A stretch of DNA of 64,000 nucleotides. Origin: Coleofasciculus sp. FACHB-T130. Lineage in GTDB: Bacteria; Cyanobacteriota; Cyanobacteriia; Cyanobacteriales; FACHB-T130. Below are positions 1 to 7,807 of the stretch, piece after piece. Location: the NCBI RefSeq assembly GCF_014695375.1, contig NZ_JACJOG010000053.1, positions 186,001-250,000 of the forward strand. The letters run 5' to 3'. The notes under the pieces are model-generated. The model worked only from the letters and a program-made list of their open reading frames with translations, ran no database searches and had not been told where the DNA came from. A program made the position numbers and the translations under genes. Positions within the stretch are counted from its first letter, which is position 1, and each line of letters begins with the position of its first letter.

Positions 1-220
1 ATAATAGAATCCGACCCGTTGCCAAAGCTCCTTGGGGATGCAGTGTGACTGGCTTGCCATTAATGTAGTAAGAACTGCGCTGCCCCGAAGACAGTACAAA
101 ATCTCCCTCTTTATAAGCCACATGGCAAAATAAATCTAGCAGTTGCTGGCGTAGCGTTGTGAGATCGGCAGTAGCATAAGAGCCAGTTAAATCAGTCTGG
201 GATTGGATTTCGTGGGTCAT
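1..220 (-). CDS. pyrE: Orotate phosphoribosyltransferase, 5' part only
   Basis: Orotate phosphoribosyltransferase makes OMP from orotate and PRPP in pyrimidine synthesis. Only the first 73 codons are inside the window; the gene continues past base 1. The reverse strand reads MTHEIQSQTDLTGSYATADL at the start, and further on has LSSGQRSSYYINGKPVTLHP, the conserved N-terminal substrate-binding stretch of PyrE. The ATG is at 218-220 with a purine-rich stretch (revcomp of ctaggagagaaaaag) upstream. The identification rests on that one conserved segment, which is distinctive; the PRPP loop lies outside the window. Confidence 0.85.
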   Translation of the reverse strand, partial: MTHEIQSQTDLTGSYATADLTTLRQQLLDLFCHVAYKEGDFVLSSGQRSSYYINGKPVTLHPQGALATGRILL

Positions 221-317
221 CACTAGGAGAGAAAAAGAGTAGACATATTACAATTTGACCAACAATCATCCTAAACTTAAACTGAAGAATAGTATTCAGC
301 CAAAGTTGAGGGACGAG

Positions 318-764
318 ATGGGAATGCGCTTGACTAATTTCATAAGTGTATTGGTTCTCAGTGCCGCTACGACTGTCATTGCCTCTAGCGCGATCGCTCA
401 GCCAACACTCTCTAACTCCCAGTCAGGAACTTTTAACTCGATTCCAGACTTGTTTAATCGAGCTATCAGTGAAACCTCTGGAGACTTTTTCGGCAACCAA
501 TCTTACCGACGGGAGCTGAATTTCATTATTGGCCCTAGCTTTCCAGAAAACGAAATCGAGCGAGACGCTAAGACAGTAGATAATCTTTACCGGGAACTAC
601 TCTGGCAGCAAACTTCCAGTGACTTTATTATTCGCACTCCCGATCTCCCGAATCCTTTCAACAGTTCAATTCTGCAAAGTCCAGCTATCAATGTAAACGT
701 TACTGGTACTGGTAGACCCGTAACAGGCAGCGAGTTCGTGTTTGAGAATCCCCCACAGCCTTAA
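318..764 (+). CDS. Small exported protein of unknown function
   Basis: A 148-residue protein I do not recognise. The ATG at 318 is chosen because GAGGGACG lies just upstream and because it begins a clean signal peptide: MGMR, a hydrophobic core to about residue 23, and an AIA/Q cleavage site near residue 27. An upstream TTG in frame at 255 would bury the signal peptide and is less likely. The mature part (about 120 residues) is polar, with no cysteines or repeats visible. It is probably periplasmic or secreted. It is divergent from pyrE and followed by a good terminator, so it is likely a single-gene unit. Confidence 0.6.
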   Translation: MGMRLTNFISVLVLSAATTVIASSAIAQPTLSNSQSGTFNSIPDLFNRAISETSGDFFGNQSYRRELNFIIGPSFPENEIERDAKTVDNLYRELLWQQTSSDFIIRTPDLPNPFNSSILQSPAINVNVTGTGRPVTGSEFVFENPPQP

Positions 765-773
765 ATCAGAAAA

Positions 774-811
774 GAAGAAAAGACAAACAATCTTTGCTTG
801 TCTTTCTTCCT
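774..811 (+). terminator. Intrinsic terminator after the exported protein gene
   Basis: GAAGAAAAGACAA (774-786) faces TTGTCTTTCTTC (798-809), pairing over 12 bp with one bulged A. The right arm is T-rich. It lies 10 bp past the stop codon. Confidence 0.6.
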
Positions 812-1118
812 TCTACTGTTTTTAAAGTTCAAGATTTAAACAAAGTAATAGGGGCTTGTTTTTTATAGACTCTATTTTTTGAACTGAAATAGAGGTTACA
901 ACTTACTTTGTTCAGTTGCGTTCCAGCATTTGATAACCTTTGGTTTCTCAGAGGTTTTGCTGAAATTTCTGAGCAAATTAAATTACCGAGATACTTAAAT
1001 TAATTAGGTTCTTGATGAGCGCGAGCCGCTAGTAAACTGCATTTATCCTGAGCGGATTGCACTTCCCCATAGAGCAATTCTAGGAAATTTACTCAAAGAA
1101 TACCGAATTTATAGGAAT
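812..1118. other. Non-coding gap, nothing firm
   Basis: AT-rich spacer between the exported protein gene and tRNA-Met. It holds one small hairpin (CTCTATTT facing GAAATAGAG near 868-892). No reading frame, RNA gene or repeat could be supported. Confidence 0.4.
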
Positions 1119-1190
1119 GCGCCCTACCGGAATCGAACCAGTCTGAAGGCGAATTATGAGTTCGCTGCCTCCCCAATCGGCCAAGGGCGC
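1119..1190 (-). tRNA. tRNA-Met (CAT)
   Basis: Cloverleaf on the reverse strand: acceptor GCGCCCT/AGGGCGC, anticodon stem GCGAA/TTCGC around the loop CTCATAA, T-arm ACTGG-TTCGATT-CCGGT. The anticodon is CAT. Acceptor pair 1-72 is G-C, so it is not the initiator type. CAT could also be an Ile2 tRNA with lysidine, which sequence alone does not exclude. No CCA is encoded. Confidence 0.85.
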
Positions 1191-1439
1191 GTGATTGATT
1201 TCGTTGCCAAGATTGCTGGCTGGATTGTTATTTTATACAATTATGCACGCTAAGTCCACTCGAAAGCGGATGCGTAGTATGATTCCTGATAATAAATTAT
1301 AAGCGCTGTTTTCTAAAATAGAGATGAATTAGCAGCGTGACATTAACCAATTCGCTATCATAGGTTCCACTGCTGTCAGTCGTAAGCTATGTATAGCAGT
1401 TGATCGGTGTCGCGGCAATTTTTGTAGCTTGAGCAACCA

Positions 1440-2132
1440 ATGAAACTAAATTCAACTGTCGCACTTACGTTAATTTTGCTTGCTATGATGTTAGGCGCTG
1501 GCTTTGTAAGTGCGATGTGGGGGTTTACTGTAGGTCATGAAGCCCTTAAAGGAGTAACGCAGCCGGATGTGCGCCCTACCAATAAATTAGCTGGGACTAA
1601 GCGGGCAACTCCTGGTAAAGAAGGAGTAGCAATTTTGCGCGAGGTTGATATCCTGGCAAGTGTCAAAGCACAAATGAGCGGCAAGGCTAAACCTGTTATT
1701 AAGCCTGAACAGAAGGAAGCGGAAACCACAAGCGACAGCAAGCCTAACACTCCTGAGGAAACCTCTGAGCAGGACAGTAAACAGCAAAATTTCCCGATTA
1801 CCAGTCAGGACAAGGGCGTGAAGCTGGAGATAGGCTCAGCGCGTCAGCAAGGAGGTTCTTTGTTGCTGAATGTGAGCCTGAAGAATGAAGGAGGGAATGC
1901 TGTACGGTTTCTGTATAGCTTCTTAAATGTAACGGACGACCAAGGTCGAGCTTTAAGTGCTGTGACTGAAGGGCTGCCAGGAGAATTGCCACCGAATGGG
2001 CAAAGCTTTTCGGGGACGGTGAGTATTCCCACGGCTTTACTGGAAGACGCTAAGCAGCTTTCATTGACTCTGACAGATTATCCAGATCAAAAACTCCAGC
2101 TGAAAATGTCTGGAATTCCAGTGGTGAAGTAG
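1440..2132 (+). CDS. Membrane-anchored protein of unknown function
   Basis: A 230-residue protein with one N-terminal hydrophobic segment (about residues 9-29, signal anchor), then a polar, Lys/Glu/Ser-rich linker (about 60-125), then a compact C-terminal domain (about 130-228). That domain has alternating hydrophobic strands and the phrase LKNEGGNAVRFLYSFLNVTD, which looks like an immunoglobulin-like beta-sandwich of the DUF4352 kind. This is a resemblance, not a firm assignment. The product is probably tethered to a membrane with its C-terminal domain outside the cytoplasm. It is monocistronic by spacing. Confidence 0.6.
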   Translation: MKLNSTVALTLILLAMMLGAGFVSAMWGFTVGHEALKGVTQPDVRPTNKLAGTKRATPGKEGVAILREVDILASVKAQMSGKAKPVIKPEQKEAETTSDSKPNTPEETSEQDSKQQNFPITSQDKGVKLEIGSARQQGGSLLLNVSLKNEGGNAVRFLYSFLNVTDDQGRALSAVTEGLPGELPPNGQSFSGTVSIPTALLEDAKQLSLTLTDYPDQKLQLKMSGIPVVK

Positions 2133-2279
2133 GCGTTAGGTGTTAAGTGGTCGGTAATAGGAGCTGTCTCTGTATGATGACCGTACAGGGGGTAGAGGAT
2201 TCTACCCACTACTTATTACCGACGACCGATTACCGACAATTCGTTGCCCATTACCCAATACCCAATACCCTGGTTACGG
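2133..2279 (+). repeat. Word-repeat spacer (GGTAAT/ATTACC type)
   Basis: The spacer has words such as TCGGTAATAGG on the left and TTATTACCGACGACCGATTACCG, then ACCCAATACCCAATACCC, on the right (given here in pieces). Left and right words are reverse complements, so the RNA could fold. It is one of many such spacers in the window. Confidence 0.55.
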
Positions 2280-3812
2280 ATGGATACCCCCGTGTTGGCG
2301 ATCTTGACGGTGAATGCTTTTCCTAGGCTCACCGCGCAAGACGTTTTGCTGCGATTATTATCGGTGCTACTACTGATTGCGATTAATGGTTTTTTTGTCA
2401 TCGCTGAGTTTTCGATAGTTTCGGTGCGGAGATCGCGTATCAATCAACTAGTCGAAGCGGGCGATATTCAAGCAAAAACGGTTCAGAACTTGCAAGGCAG
2501 CATAGAGCGCCTGCTTTCTACTACTCAACTGGGGATTACTCTGTCTAGTTTGGCTCTCGGCTGGATTGGTGAGAGTACAATGGCAATCCTCGTGTCTGCT
2601 TCAATCGCGCACTTACCTTTATCTTGGGAGGTCAAAGCAGCGATCGCTCATTCCCTTTCGGTGCCAGTTGCTTTCTTCCTGATTGCCTATCTACAAATTG
2701 TTTTGGGTGAACTATCCCCGAAATCAGTGGCACTGCTTTACTCAGAACAGATGGCAAGGTTTTTGGGACTGCCAATCAGAGCGATCGCCCGCTTTTTCAA
2801 CCCATTCATCTGGATTCTCAACCAATCGACACGCTTACTCTTGCGGCTGGTAGGCATTCAGTACACTGGACAAGGCTGGTATACGCGCGTTACCCCCGAA
2901 GAATTGCAAATGATTATCACCACAGAGCGCGAATCTACGGGACTGGAAGCTGAAGAACGAGAGTTGCTCAACAACGTGTTTGAGTTTGGTGAGGTGTTGG
3001 CGGAAGAAGTCATGGTTCCCCGCACCAGCATTGCCTCTATTCCCTGTGAAGCCACTTTTCAAATCTTTCTAGATGAAATTACTACCACGGGTCACTCCCG
3101 CTATCCCGTCACAGGAGAATCCCTTGACGATATTCGCGGCATTATCTACTTCAAAGAGTTAGCTGAACCTCTAGCCAAAGGCGAACTAACTTTAGATACA
3201 CCAATTCAGCCTTGGATTCGACCCGCTCGATTTGTGCCGGAAGGACAGCCTTTAAGCGAACTTTTGCCGATGATGCAGCGAAGTCACCTGGCAATGGCGA
3301 TCGTTGTGGATGAATTTGGCGGCACCGCGGGGTTAGTAACAATTGAGGATTTGATTGCTGAAATTATCGGCTACGAGCCAAAAGCTGAGGATAAAGAAGA
3401 GTTAGCTGTGCAAATTTTGGATGAGCAAACTTTTCTGGTACAAGCACAGATGAATTTGGAAGAAGTCAACGAATTTCTCGATCTCAACTTGCCCTTGATT
3501 GATAAATACCAAACCTTGGGCGGCTTCGTGCTTTACCACTATCAGAGAATTCCTACCCAAGGTGAAACCTTGCGCTTTGACAACCTTGAGCTGACTATCG
3601 TTTCCGCCGAGGGTCCTCGCCTGCACCAAATTCGCATTCACCGACGAGAGGCGACAGTTGCTAGCAATGAAACTAACGGGTCTGATGTCTCAAATATGTC
3701 AGATTCAGATGGCTCAGATTCAAATGTCTCAGATGCCAAGGTTGCAGCGGATGACACCAAGAAATCAGAAATAACGAATCAGGAATCAGGATCCAGCAGA
3801 AATTTTGAATGA
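2280..3812 (+). CDS. CNNM/CorC-type transporter (DUF21, CBS pair, CorC_HlyC domain)
   Basis: A 510-residue membrane protein of the CNNM/CorC/hemolysin-C-like family, whose members act in Mg2+ or Co2+ efflux; the ion is not deducible here. Order: hydrophobic DUF21 region (residues 10-190, with a conserved E-LSPKS turn), a CBS pair (about 205-330, with VMVPRTSI and VVDEFGGTAGLVTIEDL), then the C-terminal CorC_HlyC domain (about 370-450). The last 50 residues are a Ser/Asp/Asn-rich tail built from a repeated TCAGAT-like word and look like a late addition. ATG 2280 is preferred over the TTG at 2244, which lies in repeat DNA. A shorter homologue lies at 9737-10843. Confidence 0.85.
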   Translation: MDTPVLAILTVNAFPRLTAQDVLLRLLSVLLLIAINGFFVIAEFSIVSVRRSRINQLVEAGDIQAKTVQNLQGSIERLLSTTQLGITLSSLALGWIGESTMAILVSASIAHLPLSWEVKAAIAHSLSVPVAFFLIAYLQIVLGELSPKSVALLYSEQMARFLGLPIRAIARFFNPFIWILNQSTRLLLRLVGIQYTGQGWYTRVTPEELQMIITTERESTGLEAEERELLNNVFEFGEVLAEEVMVPRTSIASIPCEATFQIFLDEITTTGHSRYPVTGESLDDIRGIIYFKELAEPLAKGELTLDTPIQPWIRPARFVPEGQPLSELLPMMQRSHLAMAIVVDEFGGTAGLVTIEDLIAEIIGYEPKAEDKEELAVQILDEQTFLVQAQMNLEEVNEFLDLNLPLIDKYQTLGGFVLYHYQRIPTQGETLRFDNLELTIVSAEGPRLHQIRIHRREATVASNETNGSDVSNMSDSDGSDSNVSDAKVAADDTKKSEITNQESGSSRNFE

Positions 3813-3864
3813 TCGCGTTTAGATTTTCACTTGCCTCTCGTTTACGGCAGGAATATCCCCAACT

Positions 3865-4551
3865 TTAGTGACTCTTCGCTGCATAAGGAAGGGGATCTTG
3901 TAATCCTAGCTCAGCAAAAGCAGCTAGACGCAACTGGCAGGAATCACAGACGCCACAAGCCACTTCGCTCCCGGTATAGCAAGACCAAGTTTGCTCCCAA
4001 GGAACGCCTAGCCGATTCCCCATCTGAATGATTTCCGTTTTTTTCAGGTCTATCAGGGGCGTCATGATGCTAATTGGCTGTCCCTCTCGTCCCTGTTTTG
4101 TTCCCAGTCGAAAGACTTCCTGCATTGCCTGGATATAATCGGGACGACAATCGGGATAGCCGGAATAATCTAAAGCATTAACGCCAATATAAACCCGCTG
4201 GGCATTGATGGTTTCTGCATAAGCGAGGGCAAAGCTCAAAAAGATGGTATTTCGGGCGGGGACATAGGTCACGGGGATACTTTGATCCATTTCATCAAGC
4301 GATCGCCCTTCTGGTACGTTAATGGCACTGTCCGTGAGCGCAGAACCGCCCCAGCGACGCAAATCAAACGCCACTACCTGATGTTCTCGTATACCAGCGA
4401 GGCGAGCGATCGTTGTCGCAGACTCTAACTCTCGCTGGTGTCGCTGCTGGTAATCGAATGAGATGGCATAACACTCACAGCCATCAACCTTTGCTTGATA
4501 CAGTACCGTCGAAGAATCTAGCCCCCCAGACAACAAAACAACCGCTTTCAC
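3865..4551 (-). CDS. queC: 7-cyano-7-deazaguanine synthase
   Basis: QueC converts 7-carboxy-7-deazaguanine to preQ0 with ATP and ammonia, a step towards queuosine in tRNA. The 228-residue protein has the PP-loop LSGGLDSSTVLYQAK at residues 7-21, the GVNALDYSGYPDCRP substrate motif, and a C-terminal zinc-binding cluster with CGVCDSC plus an upstream Cys. The length is typical. The start is GTG at 4549-4551. The gene converges on the CNNM gene with 52 bp between stops. No other queuosine gene is in the window. Confidence 0.95.
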   Translation of the reverse strand: MKAVVLLSGGLDSSTVLYQAKVDGCECYAISFDYQQRHQRELESATTIARLAGIREHQVVAFDLRRWGGSALTDSAINVPEGRSLDEMDQSIPVTYVPARNTIFLSFALAYAETINAQRVYIGVNALDYSGYPDCRPDYIQAMQEVFRLGTKQGREGQPISIMTPLIDLKKTEIIQMGNRLGVPWEQTWSCYTGSEVACGVCDSCQLRLAAFAELGLQDPLPYAAKSH

Positions 4552-4650
4552 GTCCCAGCCCCCTCATCCCCAGATTTTTACTTCTGCCAACTTTCAGATG
4601 TTTCCCACCATCACGTCTTGATAATTGACCGCTTACTGGCTACTAAATTC

Positions 4651-4710
4651 CTCAGCCCTCAGTCCTCAACTCTCAGTCCTCAGCCCTCAGTCCTCAGCCC
4701 TCAGTCCTCA
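4651..4710 (+). repeat. Tandem repeat of CTCAGTCCTCAGCC
   Basis: About four copies of a 14-base unit made of two similar 7-mers (CTCAGCC and CTCAGTC). It lies upstream of both queC (leftward) and the oxidoreductase (rightward). It is a heptamer tandem array of the kind seen in cyanobacterial spacers. Confidence 0.75.
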
Positions 4711-4935
4711 CCAAATGGACGGGAGAGAAAGTGACACATTTACCAGTTACTAATTTACAAACCTCAACAAAATGGAAGATAAGATAAATCTCACGAATTT
4801 GAGAAAGTTAGACACAGCTTTGAAATTCTTCACAAAAGAAGGCACTATGATACCATCTGGATCGTCTCAGGCGACTAAACGTTGCCAATTGATTTAATCC
4901 TAGTGGTGGAGGAGCATACAGGAGTGCAAGATAGC

Positions 4936-6009
4936 ATGCCAGCAAGACAGCCAGACGCTCATCAGCAGCGTAACCAGCCGCAACCGATCCGCGTTGGCGT
5001 GATTGGGGTCGGTAATATGGGACAGCATCACACCCGCGTTCTGAGTCTGCTTAAAGATGTGGAACTGGTTGGTGTATCAGATATTAATGTTGAGCGGGGT
5101 TTGGATACTGCGAGTAAGTATCGCGCTCGCTTTTTTGAAAACTATCATGACTTAATCCCCTATGTAGACGCTGTCTGCATTGCCGTTCCGACAAGGCTGC
5201 ATCATGAGGTTGGCATGACTTGCCTGCAAGCAGGGATTCATGTCTTGATTGAAAAGCCAATTGCCGCCAGTATTGCCGAGGCTGAATCCCTCGTCAATGC
5301 CGCAGCCGAATCGCACTCGATTCTCCAAGTAGGACATATTGAGCGGTTTAACCCGGCTTTTCAAGAACTCAGCAAAGTTCTGAAAACAGAAGAATTGCTT
5401 GCCCTAGAGGCTCATCGCATGAGTCCTTACTCGCAACGGGCTAACGATGTCTCTGTCGTCTTGGATCTGATGATCCATGATATTGACCTGTTGCTAGAAC
5501 TATCCGCTGCGCCGGTAGTCAAATTGACCGCTAGTGGTAGTCGTGCCTCTGATTCCGGCTATTTAGATTACGTGACTGCTACCCTAGGCTTTGCCAACGG
5601 AATTGTCGCCACGCTAACAGCCAGTAAGGTGACACACCGCAAAATTCGTCGCATTGCTGCCCATTGTAAAAATTCTCTAACTGAGGCAGATTTTCTCAAC
5701 AATGAAATTCTGATTCACCGGCAAACGACTGCAAATTATATGACAGATTATGGTCAGGTGCTTTACCGACAGGATGGGTTAATTGAGAAAGTCTACACCA
5801 GTAATATTGAGCCGCTTCACGCGGAGTTAGAGCATTTTGTTAACTGCGTGCGCGGTGGGAATCAACCTTCTGTAGGCGGCGAACAGGCGCTTAAAGCTTT
5901 GCGTCTGGCGAGTTTGATCGATCAGATGGCTCTCGATGGTCAGGTTTGGCAGCAACCAGACTGGGATTGTCGGTGTCTGAGTTCTCCGGCTGTAGCTGTT
6001 TCCTTCTAA
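4936..6009 (+). CDS. Gfo/Idh/MocA-family oxidoreductase
   Basis: A 357-residue NAD(P)-dependent oxidoreductase. The N-terminal Rossmann fold has GVIGVGNMGQHH near residue 22, then CIAVPTRLHHE and the family motif EKPIA (substrate-side Lys). The C-terminal half is the usual GFO/IDH/MocA alpha/beta domain. Family members act on sugars, inositol or biliverdin-like substrates; nothing here fixes the substrate, and the neighbours do not help. ATG 4936 is preferred to the in-frame TTG at 4882, giving a short polar leader before the Rossmann fold. It converges on the SGNH hydrolase gene. Confidence 0.8.
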   Translation: MPARQPDAHQQRNQPQPIRVGVIGVGNMGQHHTRVLSLLKDVELVGVSDINVERGLDTASKYRARFFENYHDLIPYVDAVCIAVPTRLHHEVGMTCLQAGIHVLIEKPIAASIAEAESLVNAAAESHSILQVGHIERFNPAFQELSKVLKTEELLALEAHRMSPYSQRANDVSVVLDLMIHDIDLLLELSAAPVVKLTASGSRASDSGYLDYVTATLGFANGIVATLTASKVTHRKIRRIAAHCKNSLTEADFLNNEILIHRQTTANYMTDYGQVLYRQDGLIEKVYTSNIEPLHAELEHFVNCVRGGNQPSVGGEQALKALRLASLIDQMALDGQVWQQPDWDCRCLSSPAVAVSF

Positions 6010-6068
6010 AGAATTAAAAATTAAAAATTAAAAATTAAAAATGGAAGGTGTGTTGTAGAAGTAGCGAT
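6010..6068 (+). repeat. AAAAATT tandem heptamer array
   Basis: About four copies of AAAAATT directly after the oxidoreductase stop. The reverse complement (TTTTTAA repeats) is at 6154-6170, overlapping the end of the SGNH gene, so the two arms enclose the hairpin at 6069-6113. Confidence 0.7.
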
Positions 6069-6113
6069 AATTAGTAGTAGAACCTTTGCTTCACAAAGGT
6101 TCTACTACTAATT
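6069..6113. terminator. 20-bp perfect hairpin between convergent genes
   Basis: AATTAGTAGTAGAACCTTTG (6069-6088) faces its exact reverse complement (6094-6113) across a 5-base loop. It lies between two convergent genes and probably works as a two-way transcription barrier. There is no long T-run, so the terminator role is inferred from position. Confidence 0.6.
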
Positions 6114-6163
6114 AACACTATGTTTTACCACTACCAAAGTAAAAATTCCGCAATTTTTAATTT

Positions 6164-7117
6164 TTAATTTCGCATGTTTAATTGACTGAGCGATCGCCCA
6201 ATTTCTTTATTAACCAGCTGATTCCCTTGAGGGCTGAGATGAATATGATCTCGGTAGAGGTTCTCTGGCTGCTCTTTTGAGTTGAAAATGGGTAGAAAAT
6301 CTATGTAGGCAATGTGCTGGTTTTGGGTTAAGTCGATGAGGCGCACTCGCGCTTTTAGTTCATAATCCCGGGAACCCGGTTCGCCCAATTCCCTCTTTAG
6401 GGGCGTCATTGCGAGCAAGAAGCGGGCACCTTTTTGCTCTGCGATTGTCTGGATTTCTTGAATGGCGTTTAGATTAAACCCAACGCGATCGCCTGATTCC
6501 GCGTTCACTGCTTTCATCTCTGGTACTGGCGGTGCCTTTAACAAATAGCGGCTGAATGCCTCTACAAGCGCTAGGGGCGGTTTTTGGTCGGGGTAATTGC
6601 GATCGCGCCCTACGGGGATTGAAGTCGGCGCAGTCCCGAACAGATCGTCAGTATTAATCAGCAACACGACTACCTGAGCATCGAACGTACCAAACTGCTT
6701 TAAGTACGCTAATTCATTGCGCGGACACCAAGAGTTCGCTGAAGCGTTGAGAACTTCTATTTGCTTAAAAGTTTTACCCTCAATAGAGGATTGCAACTGT
6801 TGAGTCATCATGGCTGAAAGCGTCTCAGCCTGATCTGTCCACCAGCCACCATTCGCAATGGAATCTCCCAACAGCAGCACCCGCAGCGTAGATTCAGGGC
6901 GAGTTTCCGTGATTTTTGGGCTTCGCATTGAATACTGATTAATTTCTATCAGATTGCCAAACCTGCGAGTCCGCTGATTTGGCGCTAATAAATATCCAAT
7001 CTGTTCATCGGCAATATAAATCAAGGGATTTCCAAAGCCAAATAGCAGCCGCAATCCCACCTCTACCGCCAGTACCAACCCTACAACAACTGCCAAAACA
7101 ATCAGCACAATTTTCAC
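6164..7117 (-). CDS. SGNH/GDSL-type hydrolase, membrane-anchored
   Basis: A 317-residue protein with an N-terminal hydrophobic anchor (residues 3-27), then an SGNH hydrolase domain. Visible catalytic blocks are LLLGDSIANGG (nucleophile Ser86) and DHIHLSPQG (Asp290, His293). Such enzymes are esterases or lipases, or remove acetyl groups from polysaccharides; the substrate is not visible. The start is GTG at 7115-7117. The 3' end (codons MRN and stop) runs into AT-rich repeat DNA. The active site is predicted on the outer face of the membrane. Confidence 0.8.
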   Translation of the reverse strand: MKIVLIVLAVVVGLVLAVEVGLRLLFGFGNPLIYIADEQIGYLLAPNQRTRRFGNLIEINQYSMRSPKITETRPESTLRVLLLGDSIANGGWWTDQAETLSAMMTQQLQSSIEGKTFKQIEVLNASANSWCPRNELAYLKQFGTFDAQVVVLLINTDDLFGTAPTSIPVGRDRNYPDQKPPLALVEAFSRYLLKAPPVPEMKAVNAESGDRVGFNLNAIQEIQTIAEQKGARFLLAMTPLKRELGEPGSRDYELKARVRLIDLTQNQHIAYIDFLPIFNSKEQPENLYRDHIHLSPQGNQLVNKEIGRSLSQLNMRN

Positions 7118-7204
7118 GGATAATCCCCTATGTACATAGATCGTGACCCGATCTAGCTTAAATCTTGCAGCACTTCAGTTTTGCAGTCTTAAAAGTCGCT
7201 CCCA

Positions 7205-7283
7205 TCTTAACCCAACCCATTTATGACCCATTCGGGTGATAGACGAGTCCTCCCTCAGCCGCTAACCTAGTCATGGGTTAAGA
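7205..7283. promoter_or_regulatory. 10-bp inverted repeat upstream of the small membrane protein gene
   Basis: TCTTAACCCA (7205-7214) and TGGGTTAAGA (7274-7283) are exact reverse complements 59 bp apart. They lie 50-130 bp before the ATG at 7334, in a divergent promoter region. They could be operator half-sites or pair in RNA. No protein is assigned. Confidence 0.35.
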
Positions 7284-7333
7284 TATGTTTACAAATTGTT
7301 GTCTAGCTCCGAATCAAGGAGGATCGCAGCCTT

Positions 7334-7471
7334 ATGTCAGACTTGAACCGTGGAATTATGAAGTTCGAGGGAGCTGATAGCCCAAAAGCGATCGCTATCT
7401 CATCTGTGTTGGTTTTGGGTGGTATTGCTTTTCTTGTTTGGTGGGCACTTCACTCAGCCTACGCTATGTAA
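7334..7471 (+). CDS. 45-residue single-span membrane protein
   Basis: A short gene with an excellent ribosome-binding site (AAGGAGG at 7316-7322). The product starts MSDLNRGIMKFEGADSPKAI and then has one membrane span (about residues 20-39, rich in Val/Leu/Ile/Trp), ending HSAYAM. The charged start and single span resemble small subunits of photosynthetic or NDH-1 complexes, but I cannot match it to a named one. The strong RBS, HIP1 site within the gene and codon use like its neighbours support a real gene. It stands alone between divergent and downstream units. Confidence 0.7.
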   Translation: MSDLNRGIMKFEGADSPKAIAISSVLVLGGIAFLVWWALHSAYAM

Positions 7472-7807
7472 CTCGCTACTAAACCGAGGCCACTACCGAT
7501 GCTGATGAAGCCATAAGTTCAATCGATAGGTTATCTCAAAGCTCCTGTAAAACTTCCTTGTTCGGGAGTCACTTTGTTATTCAACCCAAAATGTCTTTCG
7601 CGTATCTTTTGCCTCAGGCTGCATAGGACTACACCAACCTTTTGCTTGACTAAAGACAAGTGAAATGTTTTCAAACCCACGGAGATGGGTTTGGTACGTG
7701 TAGCCGCGATATGGAGTTGCTGAATGCAAGATACAAGTTTTTCTAGAGTCGCTTTTTGAGCCTGACTCTGGAATTTTTTATTGGCTATTTTTCATCAAGA
7801 AAGAATT
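7472..7807. other. Non-coding gap with one small hairpin
   Basis: No reading frame is supported. CAAACCCA (7672-7679) faces TGGGTTTG (7686-7693), an 8-bp hairpin that may end the small-protein transcript or sit in the leader of the ABC gene. The rest is featureless to the eye. Confidence 0.4.

Noticed and set aside
4651-4710. Possible CRISPR array
   Set aside because: The units are contiguous 14-mers without spacers; a tandem heptamer repeat explains it better. No cas gene is in the window.
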